Of a stretch of DNA of 64,000 nucleotides, positions 45,411-56,600 are shown piece after piece. The position numbers were made by a program, and so were the translations under genes. The notes beneath the pieces were generated by a model that did not search any database, was not told the DNA's origin, and saw nothing but the letters and a program-made list of their open reading frames with translations. Position 1 is the first letter of the stretch. Each line of letters starts with the position of its first letter. The DNA is from Xiphydria camelus (taxonomy: Eukaryota > Arthropoda > Insecta > Hymenoptera > Xiphydriidae): NCBI GenBank assembly GCA_963678675.1, contig OY783195.1:8132001-8196000 (forward strand), in the 5' to 3' direction.

Positions 45411-45419
45411 CCTCTGTGA

Positions 45420-46389
45420 ACTCGCATACGGCGTATCTATAGATATACTCGTAGGTATACAGCTACGGATGCAGCGCGCGTCGAAAGCTGCCAGAAGCGC
45501 GTGAGATTGACGAGCGATGCCTCAGCGCGTGCGTGCACTGCAGCGACGAGAGAAAAGAAAGTGCCGTGGTGCGGATTTCTCGAAAATAAAACCGCACGGG
45601 AGATCCGCGGCGAGATTGATGCCGAGGAAATGAAATTGCTCGACGGTCGCGAACGATGGTAAAATAAAGTAATCGTTGCCATTACTCGAGGCGCGCTACG
45701 TATGCCGTGTGCACCTACGTACAAACGCGCGCGTTGCAGGTAGGTATAATATAAGAAAAAGCGAGAGGCCCGCGCGCGCTTTGTGAGAACTCGAGCAATT
45801 AACGGCTCCGTTCGGATAACGATCTGAGCCTAGGTTTTATAACGAATTCACTTGGATCTCTTAATTATCGCCGGTTAATTGTTTCGGTGCGATATTGCGT
45901 GCACCGCTGATTTTCAGCATCTCTCCACAGAGATTTCTTTCCGAGTTTCTCGCTCTTTTTCTCCATCTCTAAGAGGCAGTGAGAGTGTCTGACGAAATTT
46001 CTGAATGCCGCTTCACTTTCGATGCTCTTTATGACAATTGCGTCATACTCTTTAACGCGTGTAACGGGAGAGGGAGCAGCGGTTCGCCACTTTCACGAGT
46101 AGAAATGGCAAGAGTTTTCGCACGGCATTCGTAATTGTCTCGGGGATATCATTGCGAGGTACTCAAACGCATTTCCGGATCTCGTTCTACGTTTTCCAGG
46201 CAGAAATAAACAGTTTTCCTCGGCCCTTGTATATGTAGATGTGTAGACTTAAAAAGTTGCAACGAAAAATTTGATGAGATAAATGCTCTATCGCAAAAAG
46301 AAATGTAAAATACTCATAATATTAAAGAAATTAACGGTATAATAATTGAGTTACATTAATTTAATTTCTATCAATTATTGTTATATGGT
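45420..46389. other. CpG-rich block 45420-46150; no gene seen
   Basis: The 95-codon minus-strand frame at 45437-45724 has no recognisable motif. 46150-46389 is AT-rich. Confidence 0.35.
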
Positions 46390-46390
46390 T

Positions 46391-46524
46391 CACTGAGAAA
46401 TATGTATACGGTAGACTGACAATAAGAACGCTTTCTCTTGATTTCAACGAATAATATATATATATAATTTTTCAGAAATATTATTAGTCGAATTCAAGGG
46501 AAAGCGTAGGTTGAGTTTCAGTGT
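46391..46524. mobile_element. CACTGAGA-end palindromic MITE
   Basis: CACTGAGAAATATG at the left and a GTTTCAGTG end at the right. Inner arms ACGCTTTCTCTTGATTTCAA with CGAATAAT, and ATTATTAGTCGAATTC with AAGGGAAAGCGT, are complements with a few changes. About 134 bp, non-coding. Confidence 0.7.
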
Positions 46525-46870
46525 CCAGCATTGTTATTTGCCGAAATCAAAAGAAAGGGCACTCGGAATATTCTGAGACTTGAAGACGCAATGACAGTTG
46601 CGTAGACATAATGTATCGCAGAAAAGCTCCTAAATACGAGTAGGTACATGGAATCGTAATAACGATTCCTCGTAATGGGCATCAACGGACCTCCTGAAAC
46701 GAGCTCTACTGGGTTTCACGAGATGAGATATGAGTCGTAACGATTTCGGACTTTATCATAACTCGTGTATAAATTTCCCGGTTTCAATTCGGGCCTAAAC
46801 AGGGGGATGCTAGATAGTACACGCTAGTTTAGCCGTGATATGGGTCGGACTAGAGATTGTATTCTTTTAA

Positions 46871-47002
46871 CCCTTTCGCTGCGGAGCTCTCAGAAATGAA
46901 TTGCGTCGAAGCGCGTCGAAAACAAACGATTTAATGGGCATTATTGAGCAGTTACTGATAACAAATGAACGGCGCCAAAAGGCGCTGTTCGCAGCAGAAG
47001 GG
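46871..47002. mobile_element. piggyBac-like MITE, 132 bp, TTAA flanks
   Basis: TTAA at 46867-46870 and 47003-47006. Ends CCCTTTCGCTGCGGAGC and, complemented, CCCTTCTGCTGCGAACAG. CCC next to TTAA is diagnostic for the piggyBac type. An inner pair CGAAGCGCGTCGAAA is also present. Non-autonomous. Confidence 0.85.
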
Positions 47003-47006
47003 TTAA

Positions 47007-47420
47007 AGTAGGGTCTTAGCACGGACTTCTCGACTAGCTGCTAGACAGCGCCTGATTGGATCCAAATTATTTTCAAATTTACGAGTATATTTTATTGCTA
47101 TTAAGCGACGGCTCTGGTTGCCCAATAGATTCTGTCATCACAACAGAAGTTTCGTTAACATGGTGATGACAAATCTATATTCTGTAGGTATTCGCGTAGG
47201 TAACAAAAATGTATGTTGCAGATATAAAAACGATCGACGTTTTTCGCAATCGTTACAACTATGAGAACCAATATTTTGGCATGTCGAAACCAATCCGGGT
47301 TAACAAATGAGCATCTGTTGTAAAAACAAATTTTTCTCTCTGTAGCATTGGCGAAGGGCATAATGACGTTTGTAGATTGTAGTTGAATGTAAAACTTTGA
47401 ACATTATCGTAATACTACTA
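47007..47420. other. Nothing recognised
   Basis: A 68-codon minus-strand frame (47155-47361) has no known motif. AT-rich with no terminal repeats. Confidence 0.4.
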
Positions 47421-47423
47421 TAA

Positions 47424-48028
47424 CACAGGTTTACAAACAAAAAAAAGTCCGGACTATTTGACCGGACCATGGTATTCCGAGGTATTTTTGCGTCCTGAAT
47501 CCGATCCCGAGGTCATCTGAGCCCCATCACGTCAGAAAAGCGAGATTTCGAAATAAATAAATAAGGAAATGGGACTGCCCTCAGCAGCACCCAGAGCATG
47601 ACTCCAAGGTTCTAAGGCCATTAGGGTCAGTGCTGGGTCCACTGTCAATATGTCACAGTGAACGGATCGCCGAAATTGGATGCCTTGACAGGGAGATCGT
47701 AATCCGCGAGATACAACGATCGTGGCAACATTTTATCCACTGGGGTGGTTCTGTGATAATCCCAGTCGAGATTTAGGACTCCATTCCAATGTTTGGAAGG
47801 TATTCAAGACCTAAACAGCTACCCTCCGACTCAACAAGTCGCTTGAGAAATTGTCCCGGGGCCAGTTCCAAAAAATGGTCATTTTAACCTCTAAATGACC
47901 TTGAAATCTCGTTTTCCTGACGTGATGGGGCTCAGATGACCTCGGGGTCGGATTCAGGACGCAAAAATACCTCGGAATACCATGGTCCGGTCAAATAGTC
48001 CGGACTTTTTTTTTTTTGTAAACCTGTG
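47424..48028. mobile_element. Young-looking palindromic element, 605 bp, TAA duplication
   Basis: Arms of about 115 bp are almost identical: CACAGGTTTACAAACAAAAA, then GTCCGGACTATTTGACCGGA, GGTATTCCGAGGTATTTTTG and GAGGTCATCTGAGCCCCATC, each complemented on the right. TAA on both sides (47421-47423, 48029-48031) fits PIF/Harbinger-like insertion. A unique central 300 bp (47580-47890) shows no frame. High arm identity suggests recent activity. Confidence 0.85.
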
Positions 48029-48071
48029 TAATTAGCGGGACAGTCTTTAGAAATAGAATTATTTATATATA

Positions 48072-49273
48072 CAGGGTGGACCAGGTTAAACGTCATTTTT
48101 TTATGTGATAGAACAACAACAAAAAAGTTGACTTTTCCATAAGAAAATTTTTTTCAAAAATGTTTCCTAACAAAGATACAGGGTGTCAAAGATTCGAAAA
48201 AAAATGGTTTTCTCATCATGACTTCTAAACTACTTAATCGATTTCCATGAAATTTCGCACACAGGCTAATGTCATACAGCTCTAAGCAATAATTAAATAA
48301 TTTTAAAAAATTCTCCAATGTCGTAGATACTAGGGGCGGAACCCCCCTTTCCCCCTCCCAATCTTCGGCGCCACTGGATATTTTTTCAAGAAAATTTAAT
48401 TATTGGATTCCCCGTTTAATTTAAAGAAAAAAATCACCCTTGCACATTTTTGATTTGTGACTTCGTTTTTGAGATTTTTCTCTTTAAATTAAACGGGGAA
48501 TCCAATAATTAAATTTTCTTTGCAAAATATCCAGTGGCGCCGAAGATTGGGAAGGGCGAAAGGGGGGTACCGGCCCCCAGTATCTACGCCACTGGAAAAT
48601 TTTTTAAAATTATTTAATTATTACTTAGAGCTGTACGACATTAGCATGTGTGCGAAATTTCATGGAAATCGATCAAGTAGTTTAGAAGTTATGATGAGAA
48701 AACCATTTTTTTTTTCGAAACTTTGACACCCTATATCTTTGTTAGGAAACATTTTTGAAAAAATTTTCTCATGAGAATCTATTTTTTTTTGTTGCTCTAT
48801 CACATATCACAATTAATGGAGTTCAACCTAGCTTTGGCCTGCTCGCAACCCTATAAATTAAAATAAATATCTCAAAAACGCGAAGCCATGAATACAAAAT
48901 TTGCAAGGGTGATTTTTTTCTATAAATTAAACGGGGAATCCAATAATTAAATTTTCTTTGCAAAATATCCAGTGGCGCCGAAGATTGGGAGGGGGAAAGG
49001 GGGGTACCGGCCCCTATTTTCTACGCCACTGGAGAATTTTTAAAAATTATTTAATTATTGCTTAGAGCTGTTCTACATTAGCCTGTGTGCGAAATTTCAT
49101 GGAAATCGATCAAGTAGTTTAGAAGTTATGATGAGAAAACCATTTTTTTTCGAAACTTTGACACCCTGTATCTTTGTTAGGAAACATTTTGGAAAAAAAT
49201 TTTCTTATGAGTCTACTTTTTTTTGTTGTTCTATCACATATAAAAAAAATGACGTTTAACCTGGTCCACCCTG
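48072..49273. mobile_element. CAGGGTGG-end TA palindromic element with three internal copies
   Basis: Ends CAGGGTGGACCAGGTTAAAC and its exact complement; TA at 48070-48071 and 49274-49275. A unit of about 280 bp (CCAATAATTAAATTTTC, ATCCAGTGGCGCCGAAGATT, GAAATTTCATGGAAATCGAT, GACACCCTGTATCTTTGTTA) occurs once inverted (about 48150-48440) and twice direct (about 48485-48775 and 48930-49210). Non-coding; the 68-codon frame at 48520 is spurious. Confidence 0.88.
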
Positions 49274-49275
49274 TA

Positions 49276-51169
49276 GATGTATTTAAATGTCACATATTCA
49301 AATTTTAGATACATGGTGAAATTTTTACTTATAGATACGTGATTAAACCTTAAGCATTATGAATATTTTCAAACGTTTGCAAACAAGAGAAAATCGAAGA
49401 ACGATCACGATAAGAATGCATGTTGATCCCGTATTAAAAAAAACTCGAAGAATAAATTAATTCAATAAGACTCCCTTACGTCAAGTTCGTGTATGTATAC
49501 GTTTACCGCACCGTGAAACGCAGCGGTGCGAACCACACCGCTTACAAATATCCCTATGAAGATATCCATATCCTCCCGCATATCCAATTACTGTATTATG
49601 CATCTACGCGCGTATCCCAAGGAGCGCATTACTTAAAATATGCACGTGTGCTCACCACCGATTACGAATGTACGCTTGCACTTTCCTCCCGGGAAAGTTA
49701 GCAAGTCAAGCGTGCTAATTCGCGGTGTCTCTGTAAGTGTGAAATTTAAAATTAAAATTTTCCGACTTTTCCGCCGATTTTTCTGGCTGAAGTAACTAAT
49801 TAATTTTATGCATTAGTATTAAACGCAACGATCATTGCTTTAGCCGATTTTACAGGGATGAAAAATTATTTATTACACATAATGTTACTATTATTAATTC
49901 CATATTCCCTTGCAAATAATAATTTAAAGGGTAATAGTTGTGTATTTTGAATATTCAGCTTGAAAAAATGTATAAGACAGGATGGTCGAGCGATCGATTC
50001 TATAGAGATTTCAATTTTCGGCAAAATTTTAAGGGCTGTCATACGGATTGGATTGATAGCTATTTAGAATATTCTTAATGTATTACTGCGAAGTCGTTAC
50101 GATTGCACATTGGCCCCCAATATTGTCACATAGTTACATCGTTACTGCTGCGGTAAGACATTATCTTGCAATGCCAAAACCAGAAAAAAAGAATTGAAAC
50201 GAATCGTTCGTTTATATATTATCAAGTAGAAAATATCAAGCAAATCAGCTCACTATCGCCAATTCAAGGATGCTCCCTCTTCATAAAGAAAAATTGTAAT
50301 GACGATCAGTAACACACACAATTGCAGTATTTAAAACACAGCAAGAAACAAAAGAAAGGATCGATGCCAGCTGGCCTTCTCAGCCGTCCGTCTCTAGATT
50401 AACACGTCTCCGCCCCTAACGTATACCAATCCGCGTACGTTAAGAGAGCAAAGGCGGTCAGTTTAACGGAGAGTCGCGGCATACACTCCGCTACATAGAT
50501 ACAAACACCTATCGTGACCCCGCGCTGCAATCGTGCGGTGCAATATGCATAAGAAATAACAACCGGAGAACCGACTCACCGCGTGCACGAGTCCGTCTAT
50601 GGCTCCTTCGCACGACGTGCCAATAAAACGCTTCCTCAGGATATCTCGCCTGTAAAATGCTAATGCCGAGGATTCTGACGCGTTTCCAAACGGATTTCAC
50701 TCGCTGGCGGCCTGTTTGCGCGGGACAACTTCTACGGCCACGACGCGGCGGCGGCGCGGTATTGGCCGCTTCGCAGAAATAATTCCGGCGCCTTCCGGGT
50801 ACGGCGAGGCCTTCCGGGACTTGTACGCGAGGGGGAGGGGGCGTGGCGGGAATCGGGGATAATTTCGAGATCGATTAGGGGAAGGAAGGGTGGAGCGAGA
50901 AAAAAAAGTGACTAGCTATTATTCGCGCCTCGGCTTTCTTCGACGCGCCGAAGCGCGGAAGGGGGAAATGTTTACGGGGTGGCGGCACATGCATGTATTC
51001 GTGTAAGCTTGGAAGTACCTACGGCAACGAGAAGTGTCGCTCTGGTATAATCTGTACGGGTTTTTTGGCGAGACTGGGACACATGGTAGGAGTATATGTT
51101 AAGATGGACTCTAGCTTGTTCATGAAATTGTAAGAAAAACTTGTGCTCGATTAAAAAATAAATACAATT
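49276..51169. other. No gene seen; CpG-rich 50350-51000
   Basis: 49276-50340 is AT-rich without landmarks, with a 70-codon frame at 49489 lacking motifs. The CpG-rich block has frames without recognisable domains. Confidence 0.35.
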
Positions 51170-51300
51170 TTTTATTAATTTATATTTTAATACAATCATG
51201 TATAAAGTTTTTATCTAATACGTGACTATGAAAAAGCTAATATATATACTCCCTCGTGAAATTTGTATTAAATATTTCTCGAGCTTTTTACACAATTATT
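51170..51300 (+). repeat. Single dispersed unit of the 1-720 repeat
   Basis: TCTAATACGTGACTATGAAA, then AATATATATACTCCCTCGTG and AAATTTGTATTAAATATTTC follow the same order as 97-170 and 565-640. One unit only. Confidence 0.65.
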
Positions 51301-51971
51301 AGCTATTCGCTACGTACATGAAAGCAGCAAGTATTACCAGTGGCCAATCCCGAAACTTAATAACTCGAACTTTTGAATGAACGATAAGAAAGTTGTTGAA
51401 ATTATGAATTGTATTTTAAGAACGGGCTTTAAAGTAATAATACATTCAATTTTTAATTTTCATCCATAAGCTATCGTCCTATCCTCACTCTGATCCTATA
51501 CACATAAATATAAATACTAGAACTTTTAAATAAAAAAAAATAAATGGACGTACATTTTACACCTGGTTAACACTCTTTCTAAGCCAATTTCAGACGGACT
51601 ATTCTCCTTTTCTAAAAGATGATTGCGATGATCGCCCTCCCGAAAAGGACTCGATACTAAAGGAACAGAGAACCTTATCAAGGTTTAACTGTAATTTCTG
51701 TAATAAATCGACCTTAATTTTGAGCGTGAAATCGGAAAATACCGGCGGACCCGCTGCTGTTCATGAAGCGGAAAGAAAAGGCTGACAATCGAGTGAAAAA
51801 AGATGCGTGGCAGCCACGCAATAGAAGTGAAACTTCTGAAGGTCATATGGGTAAGCAGTAGGTGAAAAGTTGATTAATCCAGAAAACACACATTATTATT
51901 TAAAATATTAGCAATAGTAAAAAACTATACAATTTACTCATGTTCTAAACTCCACGACGATCAGACCGCCT
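51301..51971. other. Nothing recognised
   Basis: AT-rich, no open frames of interest and no terminal repeats. Confidence 0.4.
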
Positions 51972-52378
51972 TAATGGGCATGTTCACGATTTTATTTTTT
52001 TGCTTATTCGTTAATACTTTTTGTGCTTATTAATGAGATGTGTTTGTTTTTTTTTCTGAGCACTAATTTCTTTTTTCTTAGTGTTTAAAGTTTGACTTCG
52101 ATTCAAACGAAATCCTTAGTGACGTCACTAAAGCCACTGGCAAGGGCCCAAACCCGGGTTTGTGAATGGTGGAGAATCTGTTGCCCGACTCTGATTGGTC
52201 AGTTAAAATGGCGGTGAAAGTGCGACGCTTTAAAACGAATGCCTTTTTTAACATCTCAAAAATACTGGAAAAACATTATTTTAATGACCCATTTTTTACC
52301 TACATTACTTTAATACCCTAATCTTCCGATTCATGCACTTTAAACAGCTGTACAAAAAGTTGTGAACATGCCCATTCA
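51972..52378. mobile_element. MITE with AATGGGCATGTTCAC ends
   Basis: Left AATGGGCATGTTCACGATTT and right, complemented, AATGGGCATGTTCACAACTT. The interior includes a T-rich part and ATTGGTCAGTTAAAATGGCG. No target duplication is clear. Non-coding, about 407 bp. Confidence 0.65.
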
Positions 52379-52849
52379 CTCGTCGCCATTATGAATGGTG
52401 TCACTCGTACATTGTCTCGGAAGATTCTAAAATGGCCCAGATAAATGGCTGAAAAGGAAAGTTCTTCTGCATGTTCATCAAAGAGCAAACTCTTTGGAAG
52501 ATTCTTTTCACCTGCTGCAATCCTCAAGTACTTTTCATCGTTGCATACAAGTGTCTGTTGCTGGGCTGTTAGGCTGTCTTCTATTGGTATGTCTTCGCTT
52601 AGGGTAAATCGAGGAGAGATGCCACGTTTTTTTTATTTGTACTAAAACACATCGACCGACTGAAAATTTATTAAATCCTTTACAATATAACGAAAATATA
52701 AACTCTTAACTTCTTAAAAAACGAAAAGTACCCCGCAACTAATCAAATTGCGGAAGTTAAAAGACATTGTTGCGAACACTACATTTTGGCATCTCTCCTC
52801 TACTATAGAGGAGAGATGCCAGAAGGTGAGATGAGAGATGCCTAATGCT

Positions 52850-52986
52850 TTATTTGGTTGTTACTAGTATTTTTCCACAAGGTTGACAAACATTCGCGAA
52901 TTTAGTGCATCCCTCATGTAGCCAGGCATGGCAGTGGATGCATTGTATCCAATCTTCTACCTTCTTCGTCCTGAGATATTTTTGCG
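52850..52986 (-). pseudogene. PHD-like finger from pogo-like transposase C-terminus
   Basis: The minus strand reads KKVEDWIQCIHCHAWLHEGC, then TKFANVCQPCGKILVTTK-stop (stop at 52850). W-x2-C-x2-C-x2-W-x-H-x2-C...C-x2-C has the same layout as the fingers at 25289-25623 and 63242-63331. The first Cys pair is lost upstream, where the CCCGACC element is inserted. The catalytic domain is absent. Confidence 0.72.
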
Positions 52987-53383
52987 CCCCTATTTACTTT
53001 ATTGACTATTTACTTCCCGACCAGAAATTTCGATACTTATCACATCAGGACCGGATAAGGCAGCCTGATCTTGAAAGTCAGGCCCTTGTCAGGCAACCTT
53101 ACCCGGTCCTGACGTGACAAGTATCGAAATTTCTGGTCGGGCCCGGATCCGGTTAACGGATCCGTCGGCCCTGATGTGACAACGCGTTACATCCTTCACC
53201 AGGGCCGGCTAAGGTTGCCTGACAAGAACCTGACTTTCAAGATCAGGCTGCCTTACCCGGTCCTGACGTGACAAGTATCGAAATTTCTGGTCGGGTACTT
53301 TAAATTTTCCATGCGATAATTGTTTATTTTTATATATAAACAAAATCGCGTTCAAAAATTGCCTGTGGCAGACGAGTGAGTTC

Positions 53384-53728
53384 ATCATTTCGACCCGGAG
53401 TCGGTCTGTGGACTCGTCAGTAAGGCTAGGCCGACTCCTGCCTTAGACGCTCTGTGGTCCTCTTTTTTTTTTTTTTTTTTTTTTTGAAGAAGGCGAGTAG
53501 GGGAATCTTCAAGAAGACACCCAAGATGTTGGCAGGGTAGTGTCGGATTTCTACCGACTAAACCCCTCCTCGTGGTTACCAACCGCTAGGGTTATAAACC
53601 AAGTAGAAGACGAAGTATGGGGGTGAACTCTGTGGTCCTCTTAGGTATATACTTAGGTATAGTACTGCACCGCCGTTTTACTACCGAGAGCCGAGAGGGT
53701 CGGCGCCATCTGGCGTCAGGCCGCTACA
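53384..53728 (-). mobile_element. LTR fragment, same family as 13203-13474, interrupted by retroposon
   Basis: On the minus strand it starts TGTAGCGGCC (53728) and follows the solo LTR through GCCAGATGGCGCCGACCCTC, a TATATAC region, AGGACCACAGAGCG and GGAGTCGGCCTAGCCTTACT. It stops before the GTCGCTACA end. Some 20 bp near the start are deleted. An insertion at 53463-53627 splits it. Confidence 0.8.
53463..53627 (-). mobile_element. Short retroposon (SINE or LINE 3' end) with poly-A and 13-bp duplication
   Basis: On the minus strand the insert ends in a run of 23 A (T run 53463-53485). The host sequence CTCTGTGGTCCTC stands on both sides (53450-53462, 53628-53640), a 13-bp target duplication. 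Together these show target-primed reverse transcription. The body has ACCACGAGGAGGGGTTTAGT and GGTAGAAATCCGACACTACC; I do not recognise its parent. The LTR at 13360 shows the unoccupied sequence. Confidence 0.85.
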
Positions 53729-54438
53729 GCGTGGGTTGACTGACTGGACCAGGTTTACCGTGGCTTAGTCTGATCAAGGCCGATTACGGCGTAGCCACGG
53801 CAAACCGGATCCGGCTTGCCGTGGGTTAGCCTGATCAGGGCCGAGTACGGCGCAGCGATGGCAAACCGGATCCGGCATGCCGTGCGTATGCCTTACCCGG
53901 GCCTGATGTGATAACAGGCATGCCAAGCCAAATTTCTGGTCGGGTTCATTACTTCAGCTGAAATCAAGTTCGCCTCAGTCCAGGAGCCTCTCGAAGGGCA
54001 TTTGCGCTTATAAAAAGTCGGCATGCCTGTAAAAAATTCATTTTGTACCTTGGCCATCCCACTCTTCGTTCGTGTGGCATCTCTCCTAAACGTATGGGAG
54101 AGATGCCACTTCCAATAAATTCAATTAATGTGAAGGTAGACACGATTGCTACGACGCAATACACTGCCTTCACTTATAACATTCCATACCGGTATTTGCT
54201 TAAGAGCAAATGTTTCATTTTCATAGACAACGAGAACGGTTTGTGTACCCTCTCAAAAACTTTGAGAGTGCATGAAAGTGTTTTTCAGGCAGTACTTACC
54301 AGCAACACAGTTTTATCACATAGCATTAACACACGCGGATTTATGCAACATAAAGATACCGACAGATCTGATGCGAGAGCCATCTGATCCTTACAGATCG
54401 AAATATTGCCATTTGGCATCTCTCCTCGGTTTACCCTA

Positions 54439-55071
54439 TTTCATCGAGCTGAACGTCATTAACATTCTCTTTGGCCTTGAAGAAAGTTGCATTGATATTA
54501 ATATCATACATTTTTGATACAACGGAGATTGTATCAAGTAGTGCAACCACGTTTTAATTGTTCGTTTATTCATGAAGTCACTCAAGTAACTGGATCTATG
54601 GATTTTTTTTCTGTTAATGTGAACGTTGATGTAATGGTCATTGTCAAAGTTCCTCGGTAACATGTTCACCATTGTATCTACTGATACAGGCACGTTAATT
54701 GTTTGTCCATAAATTCCTTACTGACCATGAGCATGACGTAATCGTCTAATTTGCATAAATGGTATTCGGGGAGAAACAAGTCTCTCAGATATCAAATCTT
54801 ATGGAGACAAGTGGTTTGATTTTGGAGGATATTTAAAATCGTTGTATACAGATAGCGCAAAAATTACGTTTTTTCCTCACTCGTGCCCATTTCGAGGCCT
54901 TTTCCAGTCTATTTTTAGACCGTAAGATGGCGTTTTTCCCGCGTGACACCTACCGGGAGTCCGCAGGCTGTTAAAAGCAGTTTACTCACACTGGCACGAT
55001 TTCTTAGTCTGAAGTGGGCCCTTTTTTCAAACTGATGAACGCAACGTGAAATGAGTCGTGTATATTGCCCA
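54439..55071. other. Nothing recognised
   Basis: The 85-codon minus-strand frame at 54436-54693 has no family resemblance. No element ends found. Confidence 0.4.
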
Positions 55072-55290
55072 ACTATGGAGAGAGGCAGTAACTGCTAACC
55101 GACAAATTTGTGGAAAATTAACTTTAATTTCGATGCTTTTAGCCGAAGGGTTTCCAAGACAGATTACTAATAAAACCTAGCTTTAACACTAAAAAAGGGT
55201 ACGAAATTTTGGTGCAAAATAATTCAAGATATTCAATGGTACCAAAAAACGCACTTCGATTTGTTTTGCTAGCTACTGCCTTTCTCCATA
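55072..55290. mobile_element. Small element, TATGGAGARAGGCAGTA ends
   Basis: Left TATGGAGAGAGGCAGTAACT and right, complemented, TATGGAGAAAGGCAGTAGCT agree at 18 of 20 positions. The interior of about 180 bp is AT-rich and non-coding. No target duplication is certain. Confidence 0.65.
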
Positions 55291-55354
55291 AGGGCAGTTT
55301 GCTTCAGTTTGTTTTGTTTTGAGAAATGGGCATTCGTAAGAAAAAATCTTATTT

Positions 55355-55514
55355 ATGTCATTCGGCTGAAATCCTCGGATTTTCAAGACTGCGTTTATAT
55401 AGGTCGTAGCACGAGGCATAGTGCGGGGGGGGGGTCGTCCCCCCAATATGCCTCGTGCTACGACCTAATTAAACACAGTCTGAACAAACCCCGGATTTCC
55501 GCCTAATGACATTT
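55355..55514. mobile_element. 160-bp palindromic MITE with G-run loop
   Basis: Outer arms TGTCATTCGGCTGAAATCC and GGATTTCCGCCTAATGACA; inner perfect arms TAGGTCGTAGCACGAGGCATA and complement, around a loop with 10 G followed by 6 C. The inner 70 bp can form a strong hairpin or cruciform. Confidence 0.82.
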
Positions 55515-55689
55515 TATTGACAAGTTGCATTACTCGATTAGATGTCGATCATTTCGGCGTCTCGAGATCTGTGCAGTTCGGTTTCCGATTAATAGATGGC
55601 CGTAGTGACGGCAGGGGAGACTAATCGAGTCATTGGTTCACGTATGCGGCACATTTGAAATAAGCTCCACCCAGTCTCGGAGCCAGGGC

Positions 55690-55703
55690 ATGTGAACACC
55701 CTG
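55690..55703. mobile_element. Lone CAGGGTG end
   Basis: ACACCCTG followed by TA (55704-55705) matches the right end of the CAGGGTG group. No partner is visible upstream. It may be a truncated copy extending leftward through CATGCCCTGGCTCCG. Confidence 0.4.
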
Positions 55704-55705
55704 TA

Positions 55706-56479
55706 TATTTTCCAAATTTTTCTTTGGCCAAGATGCATCTCTCGCAATCCTTACGAAGAAAATCCTTTCAACACTGCAAAATGTAAAAGAAAAACCTTAA
55801 AAAATGTTGTACGACGTAAGAATCAACACCACAGACACCATACTGAAGGAATTGTCGAACAGCTGGGTAATTACTGGGCTAATTTCGAGAGCGGACGATC
55901 GGTGCCATGTATACGAGTACAATTCCGCGCCGTGAAATCGGTAAATAATGCGCGCGAGATCGTAATGAGGTTCTCGGAGGCGCGCGGCGTACTGGGATAA
56001 AAGTGTAAACGATCGAAAAAGTCGTTAACTGGTCGGAAATCGGTAATCACCGAGAATAATCGACCTCTCTTAAAAGTGCTTACGTTTTTGTTCCGCACGC
56101 GGGGTTGCACGAGGGGTGGGAGAGCAGGACGCGATGCGCAGCCGGGTACGGAAAGGTACTTTGCCCTTTTTTTCTCTCCCCGCCTTCGGCCTTCCTGTCA
56201 GTTTTGTATTAATCGGACTCAAGCTGCGCTACATATCGAGATAATGAGAATTATCCTGCTGCCCCTTTTTGCTTGCGGCGTATTACGATTTCGCGCGTAT
56301 GCGACTTTGTACGTCCCACGCGGAGTAATTCGTACTATTTTCAAATCGGAAACCGGCCGACGAACGATATAATTGAAAGTTTAACGAGAAGCGGATAGGT
56401 ATCCGATAATGAATTTTGACTATTTTACGAAATAATGGGACAACAATTGCGGGCGGATTAAAGTAGTTAAATACATTAT
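55706..56479. other. No gene seen; CpG-rich 55870-56390
   Basis: Frames of 79-102 codons on both strands lack recognisable motifs. Confidence 0.35.
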
Positions 56480-56600
56480 AAAAATGTTTATATTATGCTT
56501 AATATAATTATATATAAATTTTTTATTCAATACGTGATTATTAAAATTTATATAGGGGATTAATATCAATATACTCTGTTGTCGAATTTGGACCGTCGCT
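56480..56600 (+). repeat. Single dispersed unit of the 1-720 repeat
   Basis: TATATAAATTTTTTATTCAA, then TACGTGATTATTAAAATTTA and AATATACTCTGTTGTCGAAT follow the same order as 85-150. One degenerate unit. Confidence 0.55.

Larger units (their letters stand above)
53017..53945. mobile_element. CCCGACCAGAAATTT-end element complex
   Basis: Left CCCGACCAGAAATTTCGATA; the outward end AAATTTCTGGTCGGG recurs three times (ending 53143, about 53296 and 53945). 53017-53143 is itself a palindrome (GGTCCTGACGTGACAAGTAT arms). Inside are repeated phrases such as GGCCTGATGTGA and a tandem pair of about 70 bp with AAACCGGATCCGGC (53800-53880). It looks like at least two partly duplicated elements of a family I cannot name. 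It also carries an LTR fragment. Confidence 0.65.
52602..54436 (-). mobile_element. GGGTAA-type TA element, word GAGGAGAGATGCCA, host of a nested cluster
   Basis: Left GGGTAAATCGAGGAGAGATG and right, complemented, GGGTAAACCGAGGAGAGATG. TA on both sides (52600-52601, 54437-54438). The word GGAGAGATGCCA recurs, in both orientations, near 52791-52820 and 54077-54110. The minus strand keeps a PHD-like finger. The block 53017-53945 is a later insertion or insertions, so the element itself was about 0.9 kb before them. Confidence 0.87.

Noticed and set aside
56480..56600. Start of a new tandem array like 1-720
   Set aside because: Only one degenerate unit can be recognised, with no second copy at the expected 234-bp distance.
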